DNA of 19,960 nucleotides from Dehalococcoidia bacterium. Lineage in GTDB: Bacteria > Chloroflexota > Dehalococcoidia > SZUA-161. Below are positions 1 through 5,458 of this stretch, piece after piece. The position numbers and the translations under genes are program-made. The stretch covers positions 1-19,960 of the forward strand of contig JAUXAX010000038.1 of assembly GCA_030619685.1 (NCBI GenBank), written 5' to 3'. Each line of letters starts with the position of its first letter. Within the stretch, counting starts at the first letter, position 1. The notes below the pieces were generated by a model, which ran no database searches, was not told where the DNA came from, and saw only the letters and a list, made by a program, of their open reading frames with translations.

Positions 1-110
1 ATAAATTTTTTTTTTTTTGTCTTTTTTTTTTTTTTTTTAAATCGTTATAATACCTGGGGGGGGGGGGGGGGGGCGCGCCGGTGGGCCCCCCCCCCACCAC
101 CCGATAAAGC
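1..110. other. Homopolymer-rich contig edge
   Basis: The first 40 bases are almost all T. They are followed by a short normal stretch containing TATAAT, then a run of about 19 G, a GC-rich patch and a run of about 10 C near position 90. Nothing else in the window has such composition. It lies just beyond the 3' end of fhs. I see no gene here. It is most simply read as an assembly or sequencing artefact at a contig end, though a genuine low-complexity tract cannot be excluded from sequence alone. Confidence 0.7.
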
Positions 111-123
111 GGATCAAGCCGAT

Positions 124-1887
124 TTAGAACAGCCCCTGCACCTTTCCAGTTTTCACATCCACATCAACCTTTCTAAAAGCCGGATCGGAACTGGTTCCCG
201 GCATCAGGCTTATGGTACCGGCGCAGGGACACAGGAACTTGGCGCCAGAGTAGATCAACACGTCGCGAATGGGCAGGGTCCACCCCTTGGGGACCCCCTT
301 CACCGCCGGATCGTGGGTGAGGCTGAGGTGAGTCTTCACCATCATAGTAGCGTAGTCATCAAATTGGGAATCGTTCTCGAGCGACTTGGCCTTAGCCTCG
401 GCATCGGGAGTCCAACTCACTCCATCGGCCCCATAGACCACTTTGGCGATCTTCTCTACTCTCTCCCGCAGTTTCGTCTCAAGGGGATAGAGGAGCTTGA
501 AATCGTTGGTATCTTCGCAGGCTTCCTTGACTACATCGGCCAGCTCCAGAGCGCCGTCGCCACCATCGGCCCAGTGGGTAGACACGGCACAGCGCGCTCC
601 CGCTTCCTCAGCCGCCTTTCTGACCATAGCGATCTCGGCCTTGGTGTCGGTGTGGAAGGCGTTGATGCACACCACAGGGTTGATGCCGGATGTTCTGATT
701 GTATTTATGTGGTGCAGCATATTGGGCAGGCCCTTCTCCAGGAGTCCCAGGTCCTCTTCAGTGTAAGCATCGGGCAGAGGTATGCCAGCGACCACCTTGG
801 GACCGCCGCCGTGCATCTTGAGGGCGCGGATGGTCGTGGTGAGCACCGAGACATGCGGCTTGAGGCCACTCAGGCGGCACTTGACGTTCCAGAACTTCTC
901 GAAGCCGATATCTGCACCGAAGCCGCTCTCGGTTACATGGTAGTGAAACATCTTCAGCCCAATGCGGTCGGCGATGATGGACGACTGACCCACGGCGATG
1001 TTGGCAAAGGGGCCAGCATGCACCATGCAGGGCTGATACTCCACGGTGCACATCAAGGTGGGGTTGATGGTGTTGCGCATCCAGGCGGTCATAGCGCCTC
1101 CCACTTCCAGATCGCCTGTTGTGACTGGCTTGCCCCCTTTGTCGAATGCCAGAGTGATCTTGTACATTCTCTCGCGCAGGTCGGCCAGATCCCTGACAAT
1201 GGATAGCATCGCCATCAGCTCAGAGCTCACGGCGATGCCGAACTTGGACTGCATCGTGTAGCCGTCCATGCGGCCGCCAAGTCCGATGACGATATTGCGC
1301 AGGCTCTGGGCACAGAAGTCAATAATCCAGCCCATCTCCACCCTGGTGGGGTCGATGTCGAGGCGGCGCATCCTGGTGAGCCTGCCGAGCTGCTCGTCAT
1401 TATAGTTGCGCTCGTGCATCATTCTCGAGGTAAGCGCCACCATGGCCAGGTTGTGGGCGTTCATGAGATCGTTGATGTCGCCGGTAAGGCCCATAGAGAA
1501 CTCGGTCATGGGAATAGCCAAGGCGTTGCCGCCCCCCGCTGCAGTCCCCTTGATATTCATGGTGGGGCCACCTGAGGGCTGGCGGATAGCACCGCCCACA
1601 TTCAGACCTCGTTTGCCCATCCCCTCCAAAATGCCCATCGTGGTCGTCGTTTTTCCCTCCCCCAACGGCGTGGGGGTGATGGCGGTCACCTCGATGTATT
1701 TGCCGTCGGGCTTGTCCTTGAGGCGCTCGATAATCTTCATGAAATCGAGCTTGCACAGTCTACCGTAAGGAATGATCTCTTCCTTCTGTAGGTCCAGTCT
1801 TTCCCGCCATTCCTCGGGGGTTGGCATCTTCTCTTCGGCTGCCTCTGAGATTTGCCAATCCTTCATTCTTGTTGCGTCGTAAGCCAC
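124..1887 (-). CDS. fhs: Formate--tetrahydrofolate ligase (divergent form)
   Basis: Catalyses ATP-dependent ligation of formate to tetrahydrofolate, giving 10-formyl-THF in the cytoplasm (C1 metabolism; methyl branch of the Wood-Ljungdahl pathway where present). The 587 residues span the whole family, slightly above the usual ~555-560. The P-loop TPLGEGKT is at residues 73-80, GGPTMNIKG at 106-114, GPFANIA at 292-298, RALKMHGG at 354-361, and the folate-stacking Phe/Trp pair probably F411 and W439. The protein ends in the expected GLF. It starts at GTG (1885-1887) with AGGAGG (1895-1900) seven bases upstream. Odd points: the usual REPSLGP reads RQPSGGP (102-108), NAFP reads NAFH (409-412), and the C-terminal loop near 553-566 differs from the common form. 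It lies downstream of folD on the same strand, 314 bp away. Function is very likely; the altered motifs mark a divergent clade. Confidence 0.95.
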   Translation of the reverse strand: MAYDATRMKDWQISEAAEEKMPTPEEWRERLDLQKEEIIPYGRLCKLDFMKIIERLKDKPDGKYIEVTAITPTPLGEGKTTTTMGILEGMGKRGLNVGGAIRQPSGGPTMNIKGTAAGGGNALAIPMTEFSMGLTGDINDLMNAHNLAMVALTSRMMHERNYNDEQLGRLTRMRRLDIDPTRVEMGWIIDFCAQSLRNIVIGLGGRMDGYTMQSKFGIAVSSELMAMLSIVRDLADLRERMYKITLAFDKGGKPVTTGDLEVGGAMTAWMRNTINPTLMCTVEYQPCMVHAGPFANIAVGQSSIIADRIGLKMFHYHVTESGFGADIGFEKFWNVKCRLSGLKPHVSVLTTTIRALKMHGGGPKVVAGIPLPDAYTEEDLGLLEKGLPNMLHHINTIRTSGINPVVCINAFHTDTKAEIAMVRKAAEEAGARCAVSTHWADGGDGALELADVVKEACEDTNDFKLLYPLETKLRERVEKIAKVVYGADGVSWTPDAEAKAKSLENDSQFDDYATMMVKTHLSLTHDPAVKGVPKGWTLPIRDVLIYSGAKFLCPCAGTISLMPGTSSDPAFRKVDVDVKTGKVQGLF

Positions 1888-1958
1888 AGAAAAACCTCCT
1901 TAACTTATCTTTGGGTTGGGAAATTCCAAATACTAATCTCGTTCGACTGAGTTCACGA

Positions 1959-2043
1959 CGAAGTCTAAACTCTAAACAATACCAAATGCCCCAAATTCAA
2001 ATGCTCAAACGTTTCGAATTTTGGTCATCTAGATTTTGAATTT
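1959..2043 (-). repeat. Intergenic repeat family B, copy 1
   Basis: This is a two-part AT-rich element. Part B1 (1959-2004, read on the minus strand) contains CATTTGGTATTGTTTAG. Part B2 (2013-2043, plus strand) contains GAATTTTGG and TTTTGAATTTGT. Both parts recur near 8779-8914 in inverted order and orientation, as expected for one element inserted the other way round. B1 matches at roughly 32 of 46 positions by eye. No ORF or transposase is associated. Confidence 0.6.
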
Positions 2044-2046
2044 GTT

Positions 2047-2180
2047 CCGAAAATAGACTCTCTTCCGTTCGCCCTGAGCCTGTCGAAGGGCCGTTCATGG
2101 TTCGACAAGCTCACCACGAACGGCATCTGGCATATCTATCTTCATCATTCGCTGGTGGGCAACCGCCCATGTGGGTTTGC
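2047..2180 (+). repeat. Inverted-repeat element family A, copy 1
   Basis: The 85-bp core (2047-2131) is shared with copies at 3231 and 11219. It is palindromic: CCGTTCG (2065-2071) pairs with CGAACGG (2117-2123), and inside this TGAGCcTGTCGAA pairs with TTCGACAaGCTCA. Copies 1 and 2 also share about 50 further bases, including a GCAACCGC-CATG-GGTTT motif. The element produces spurious peptides such as MVRQAHHER in any reading frame. It looks like a non-coding dispersed element of REP or MITE type. Confidence 0.85.
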
Positions 2181-2201
2181 TTAGGATTTAATTCCTATTG
2201 T

Positions 2202-3086
2202 TTATGCGGACTGCATCTCAGCAGCCCTGACCGTGTTCGCCATCAGCATGGTAACTGTCATTGGCCCCACTCCGCCCGGCACCGGAGTGATAGCCTTAGC
2301 TTTCTCCTTGATAGCCTCGAAATCGGTATCGCCTGTCAGCCTGAAGCCGCTCTTCTTGGTCTCATCCGGGATCCTGTTTACGCCGACATCGATTACCACC
2401 GCTCCGTCCTTGACCATGTCCGCCGTAATAGCGTTGGGTTTGCCCATGGCGGCGATCACAATGTCCGCCTGTCTGGTTATCGATGCCATGTCCTTTGTCC
2501 CTGTATGGACCACTGTCACCGTTGCATTGGCGCCCTTCTTTTTCTGCATTAGAATGGCCATCACGGGCTTGCCCACAATGTTACTTCGCCCACAGATAAC
2601 CACGTGCTTTCCTTCGGGGCTGTTGCCGCTGCGAATGAGCAACTCCTGGACTCCGTGCGGGGTGCAGGGCATGAAGTAGGGATCACCGATTAAGAGCTTG
2701 CCCACATTGACCGGGTGGAAACCATCAACGTCTTTCTTGGGATCAATGGCATTCAGAACCTTGGCGGAATCGATGTGCTTGGGCAGAGGGAGCTGGACCA
2801 GTATGCCATGGAACCTGGGGTCCTTGTTCAGCTCCTCGACCTTGGCGAGAAGCTGCTCCTGGGTGGTGTCCTCGGGGAAAAGTATTGTCTCCGAGTAGAT
2901 ACCCAGCTCCTCGCTGGCCTTGCTCTTGCCCGTGACATAGGATACCGATGCCGGGTCTTCACCAACCCGCACCATGACCAGACCCGGGGTCACCCCTTTG
3001 TTCTCTTTGATCTCCTTTACCTTCTCCTTCAGCTCCTCGCGAATCTCCGCTGCTATCTGAGTCCCTGAGATTACCTCCGCAGCCAT
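2202..3086 (-). CDS. folD: Bifunctional methylene-THF dehydrogenase / methenyl-THF cyclohydrolase
   Basis: Interconverts 5,10-methylene-THF, 5,10-methenyl-THF and 10-formyl-THF with NAD(P) in the cytoplasm, working next to the fhs product. It has 294 residues, the usual length. The catalytic residues fall at the numbers known from E. coli FolD: Y50 and K54 in YVTGK, Q98 in GILVQLPLP and D121 in KDVDGFHP. The nucleotide-binding GRSNIVGKP is at 166-174 and the C-terminal signature [11 protein letters not shown] is present. It starts at ATG 3084-3086 with GGAGG (3096-3100) nine bases upstream. A promoter lies at 3528-3556 and a structured leader at 3134-3208. The gene is bracketed by direct repeats of family A. 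Assignment is secure. Confidence 0.97.
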   Translation of the reverse strand: MAAEVISGTQIAAEIREELKEKVKEIKENKGVTPGLVMVRVGEDPASVSYVTGKSKASEELGIYSETILFPEDTTQEQLLAKVEELNKDPRFHGILVQLPLPKHIDSAKVLNAIDPKKDVDGFHPVNVGKLLIGDPYFMPCTPHGVQELLIRSGNSPEGKHVVICGRSNIVGKPVMAILMQKKKGANATVTVVHTGTKDMASITRQADIVIAAMGKPNAITADMVKDGAVVIDVGVNRIPDETKKSGFRLTGDTDFEAIKEKAKAITPVPGGVGPMTVTMLMANTVRAAEMQSA

Positions 3087-3133
3087 TTACTCTGGCCTCC
3101 TTTGATGAAATTGTTGTCACCTGGGGCATTGAC

Positions 3134-3208
3134 CAACGCTAGTGCTTCCCACCCATGGGAGCTTTGCTCCCGAACCTATGTCGCGGGCGGGCGGACAGAA
3201 AAGCGTTG
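3134..3208 (-). promoter_or_regulatory. Nested-stem structured leader upstream of folD
   Basis: Three nested stems are visible. The outer CAACGCT (3134-3140) pairs with AGCGTTG (3202-3208). The middle CCCACCC (3148-3154) pairs with GGGCGGG (3185-3191). The inner GGGAGC (3157-3162) pairs with GCTCCC (3166-3171) across a 3-nt loop. The middle stem has an A/C mismatch when read as plus-strand RNA but a G-U wobble on the minus strand, which favours a minus-strand RNA, that is the folD leader. It sits about 50 nt before the folD start. I do not recognise a named riboswitch class; the ZTP/pfl hallmarks are absent. Confidence 0.45.
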
Positions 3209-3230
3209 CTGGACAATCTCAAGCCGCTCG

Positions 3231-3362
3231 AAAATAGAATTTCTTCCGTTCGCCCTGAGCCTGTCGAAGGGCCATTCATGGTTCGACAAGCTCACCACGA
3301 ACGGCCTCTGGCCCTTTCAATTTTCATGATTCCTGGTGTGCAACCGCACATGACGGTTTTAT
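3231..3362 (+). repeat. Inverted-repeat element family A, copy 2
   Basis: Same orientation as copy 1 and almost identical to it over the 85-bp core (only scattered changes). Weaker but clear similarity continues to about 3362 (TTCAT-ATTC-CTGGTG-GCAACCGC-CATG). Together with copy 1 it makes ~130-bp direct repeats flanking folD about 1.18 kb apart. Confidence 0.85.
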
Positions 3363-3527
3363 CCTCATTGGGTACAGCATCTTAGCCAAGCGCATATGAA
3401 GCATCTGACGAAAGAGTTGGAATAGTGGAAGAGGGAAACCTGGTTGCGGCGGGGACGTTTGATTTGAAATCGGGGGTAGAACCGATAAGCGTTACCTGCA
3501 ATTTGTCCTCCAGGCCGTTCGGCGGCC

Positions 3528-3556
3528 ATTATACCATATCAAAAGGAGGGGCGCAA
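3528..3556 (-). promoter_or_regulatory. Probable folD promoter
   Basis: On the minus strand TTGCGC (3551-3556) is followed after 17 bp by TATAAT (3528-3533). The -10 is preceded by TGG, giving an extended -10 element. The predicted transcript would start near 3521 and carry a ~430-nt leader through repeat A copy 2 and the nested stems before folD. The -35 matches in only its first three bases. Confidence 0.5.
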
Positions 3557-3597
3557 TCAGTTTGGGAATGTGCCCGTTTACTAACGCTGGTTGTTCC

Positions 3598-3628
3598 CAC
3601 CCTCCGTTCGGCTCAGAATGACAGTGAG
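3598..3628 (+). repeat. Short repeat family D, copy 1
   Basis: A 31-bp sequence of the form CACCCT...CTCAG-ATGACA-TG-G, found again at 8810-8840. The second copy lies between the two halves of repeat family B. It is non-coding. Confidence 0.5.
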
Positions 3629-3703
3629 CCGAAGCTCTGAACGCAGTGAAGAGGAAGGGCCCGCAACGACACCCAAAAACGACCTAGAAAACTTGAACGC
3701 AGG

Positions 3704-3712
3704 TGTTATAAT
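3704..3712 (+). promoter_or_regulatory. Extended -10 promoter for the propeller lipoprotein
   Basis: TGTTATAAT is a perfect TGnTATAAT extended -10. No good -35 lies 17 bp upstream, which is acceptable for this promoter type. Transcription would start near 3719, giving a leader of only ~22 nt that contains AGGAGG (3732-3737) before the ATG at 3742. Confidence 0.6.
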
Positions 3713-3741
3713 TGCGCCAGTAAATCGGGTGAGGAGGAGCT

Positions 3742-4770
3742 ATGAAAAGGCTGGCGATTCTGCTGATCCCACTGCTGGTATTGGCGCTTACTCTTGGGGC
3801 GATAGGTTGTGATGAAGAGGAAGCGGAACCGACGCCAACGCCTGAGGTGACGCCAACGCCAACGCCTGAGGTGACACCGACACCAACGCCTGAGGTGACG
3901 CCGACACCAACGCCTGAGGTGACGCCGACACCATCACCGACGCCGGATGTTGCTGCCACCTACACAGTGGCCGAAAATCCGAGTGCCCTGGTCTATGATG
4001 GGACTTATATCTGGGTGGCGAACGCTGGCAGTGACAACGTGATGGTGCTCAGGGCTTCGACTGGCGAGATTTTGGGCACCTACGCGGTGGGCGGCAATTG
4101 CAGTGCCCTGGCCCATGATGGCACTTACATCTGGGTGGCGAACGCTGGCAGTGACAACGTGATGAAGCTCAGGGCTTCGACTGGCGAGATTTTGGGCACC
4201 TACGCGGTGGGCGACAATCCGAGTGCTCTGGCCGTCGACGGGGCTTACATCTGGGTGGCGAACGCAGCCAGCAACAACGTGATGAAGCTCAAGACGACTG
4301 GCGAGATTTTGGGCACCTACACAGTGGGCGAATACCCCAGTGCTCTGGCCGTCGACGGGGCTTATATCTGGGTGGCGAACGCTGGCAGTAACAATGTGAT
4401 GATGCTCAGGGCTTCGACTGGCGAGATTTTGGGCACCTATACAGTGGGCGAATACCCCAGTGCTCTGGCCGTCGACGGGGCTTACATCTGGGTGGCGAAC
4501 GCTGGCAGTGACAACGTGATGATGCTCAGGACTTCGACTGGCGAGATTTTGGGCACCTACGCGGTGGGCGACAATCCCAGTGCCCTGCTCTATGATGGGG
4601 CTTACATCTGGGTGGCGAACGCTGGCAGCAACAACGTGATGATGCTCAGGGCTTCGACTGGCGAGATTTTGGGCACCTATACGGTGGGCGACAATCCGAG
4701 TGCCCTGGTCTATGATGGGACTTATATCTGGGTGGCGAACGCTGGCAGTAACAACGTGATGGTACTGTAA
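3742..4770 (+). CDS. Seven-repeat beta-propeller surface lipoprotein
   Basis: An exported lipoprotein of 342 residues. Residues 1-22 are a hydrophobic signal peptide ending in AIGC, so C23 is the likely lipidation site. Residues 24 to about 70 form a Pro/Thr linker of PTPTPEVT units (24-bp DNA repeats), typical of a stalk. From codon 74 to the end come seven repeats of about 40 residues (starts at 3961, 4081, 4201, 4318, 4438, 4558 and 4678) built on PSAL-DG-YIWVANAGS-NVM-LR-STGEILGT. This is the YVTN/NHL-like propeller pattern. Repeat 3 is one residue shorter, and repeat 7 stops after NNVMVL, lacking the last strand. Seven repeats suit a closed seven-bladed propeller. The DNA copies are nearly identical, indicating recent duplication or gene conversion. 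No enzyme motif is seen; a binding or scaffold role is the only safe guess. Confidence 0.85.
   Translation: MKRLAILLIPLLVLALTLGAIGCDEEEAEPTPTPEVTPTPTPEVTPTPTPEVTPTPTPEVTPTPSPTPDVAATYTVAENPSALVYDGTYIWVANAGSDNVMVLRASTGEILGTYAVGGNCSALAHDGTYIWVANAGSDNVMKLRASTGEILGTYAVGDNPSALAVDGAYIWVANAASNNVMKLKTTGEILGTYTVGEYPSALAVDGAYIWVANAGSNNVMMLRASTGEILGTYTVGEYPSALAVDGAYIWVANAGSDNVMMLRTSTGEILGTYAVGDNPSALLYDGAYIWVANAGSNNVMMLRASTGEILGTYTVGDNPSALVYDGTYIWVANAGSNNVMVL
3961..4767 (+). repeat. 120-bp in-frame tandem repeat array
   Basis: Seven tandem units with spacings 120, 120, 117, 120, 120 and 120 bp; the last unit is 90 bp before the stop codon. Units 4 and 5 differ at only a few bases, including at synonymous sites. 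The array lies wholly inside the propeller lipoprotein gene and could change copy number without breaking the reading frame. Confidence 0.9.
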
Positions 4771-4879
4771 GAGCAGACGGTTGTGGCAGGGATAACATAC
4801 ATGTCATTGCGAGGCACAGAGTCCCGAAGCAATATCAGGGGTGTTAGGGTAGGGGAAGAACTGCTGGATCCTTGCAGTT

Positions 4880-4900
4880 CCCCTCCCCTGGTGGGAGGGG
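4880..4900 (+). terminator. GC-rich hairpin, possible terminator
   Basis: CCCCTCCC (4880-4887) pairs perfectly with GGGAGGGG (4893-4900) across a 5-nt loop. It stands 110 nt after the lipoprotein stop codon. No T-tract follows, so it may be a repeat-derived hairpin rather than an efficient intrinsic terminator. Confidence 0.35.
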
Positions 4901-5033
4901 ATTAGATTAAGGGGCGGGGGAGAGGTATCTCATGCGAAAGTCTCTAGCCCATAAAATCCACGGATCGGACTGTTTCCCGATGGTCAAGTCCTGCCAATTT
5001 AGGTGAGGAAATTGAGAAAAAGGAGGCAAGGGC

Positions 5034-5062
5034 TTGACAAACCCAGTAAAAAGTGGTAAAAG
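5034..5062 (+). promoter_or_regulatory. Upstream promoter P1 of the 815-residue surface protein
   Basis: A perfect -35 TTGACA (5034-5039), a 17-bp spacer and TAAAAG (5057-5062). The predicted start near 5069 puts a ~390-nt leader ahead of the ATG at 5459. That leader begins exactly with AGTCCG, one arm of the alternative pairing described for 5069-5150. Confidence 0.6.
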
Positions 5063-5068
5063 CTTTAC

Positions 5069-5150
5069 AGTCCGTCTTCGGTAAGGCGGGAAAATAGGGA
5101 CTTAGCGGACTGGCCAGTTGATATCAAGGGAGGCGGTAGTCCGTTAGTCC
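5069..5150 (+). promoter_or_regulatory. Candidate RNA switch in the surface-protein leader
   Basis: AGTCCG occurs at 5069-5074 and again at 5138-5143, and its complement CGGACT occurs once between them at 5106-5111. The middle copy can pair with only one partner at a time. In one state CCGTCTT (5072-5078) forms its own hairpin with AAGGCGG (5083-5089), while CGGACT pairs downstream, extended by GGACT (5098-5102) with AGTCC (5146-5150). In the other state CGGACT pairs with the 5' end. It matches no riboswitch family I know. Confidence 0.35.
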
Positions 5151-5292
5151 ATGGAGGAAGAACAGCACACAATAAGCTTGGAGTTTGCCACCGAGTAAGG
5201 CCTATTCGTCCTTGCAGGCTTCAAAGAAATTGAATTTTCATTACGGTACCTTAGTAAGGGGGTACCCAGGACAATTTTCTTATGAAAAAGGC

Positions 5293-5322
5293 TTGACAAG
5301 CGGGATGAAAGGTGCTTACAAT
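5293..5322 (+). promoter_or_regulatory. Second promoter P2 of the 815-residue surface protein
   Basis: A perfect TTGACA (5293-5298), an 18-bp spacer and TACAAT (5317-5322, one mismatch to TATAAT). It shares the local context GGCTTGACAA with P1. Transcripts from P2 would skip the candidate switch at 5069-5150. Confidence 0.65.
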
Positions 5323-5458
5323 GTGCTGACGTGTCAATTTCCTATTCGGGCCAGTATGTATTATCAAGGGGGTGGTTATATGAAATGATGAAAAAAAGAG
5401 ATGGATATTTAGGGCGATTTAAGGATTCGCCCGACAAACCTGAGAAAGGAGAGACTAG

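Larger units (their letters stand above)
1888..2201. other. folD-fhs intergenic region, repeat-filled
   Basis: No gene is supported here. From left to right it holds the fhs ribosome-binding site (AGGAGG, minus strand, 1895-1900), an AT-rich repeat of family B (1959-2043) and copy 1 of repeat family A (2047 to about 2180). I found no convincing minus-strand promoter, so fhs may be read through from folD. Short ORFs here are translations of the repeat. Confidence 0.7.
3087..3741. other. Divergent intergenic region between folD and the propeller lipoprotein
   Basis: 655 bp with no supported gene. It contains a nested-stem element upstream of folD (3134-3208), repeat A copy 2 (3231-3362), the probable folD promoter (3528-3556, minus), a repeat D copy (3598-3628) and an extended -10 promoter for the gene at 3742. 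The short ORFs across 3102-3812 are repeat-derived or lack ribosome-binding sites. Confidence 0.7.
4771..5458. other. Intergenic region with two promoters and a long leader
   Basis: 688 bp without a convincing gene. The left part has a short inverted element ATTGC...GCAAT (4806-4833) and a GC-rich hairpin (4880-4900), both resembling dispersed repeats. The right part has two sigma-70-like promoters (5034-5062 and 5293-5322), a structured leader (5069-5150), a GGTACC...GGTACC pair near 5250-5270 and a small hairpin (5412-5432) before the next gene. An open frame at 5185-5388 starts at TTG with no usable ribosome-binding site and spans the second promoter, so I do not call it. Confidence 0.65.

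Noticed and set aside
313..1206. Long plus-strand open frame of 297 codons
   Set aside because: It is the antisense shadow of fhs, whose minus-strand translation has all family motifs; no ribosome-binding site or recognisable domain in the plus frame.
3155..3385. Small ORF containing MVRQAHHERP-type peptide
   Set aside because: The peptide is the translation of palindromic repeat A and appears in all three copies in various frames; it is not a gene.
3087..3560. ZTP (pfl) riboswitch before folD
   Set aside because: The gene context fits, but the conserved 3' CCGCCUGGGC-type segment and the 5' GUGACUGGC-type segment are not present on the minus strand.
3961..4767. CRISPR-like regular repeats
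   Set aside because: The 120-bp units are contiguous, in frame and translate into propeller blades; there are no spacers.
5185..5388. 67-codon ORF upstream of the large surface protein
   Set aside because: TTG start with no properly spaced ribosome-binding site, it spans promoter P2, and the product shows no recognisable features.
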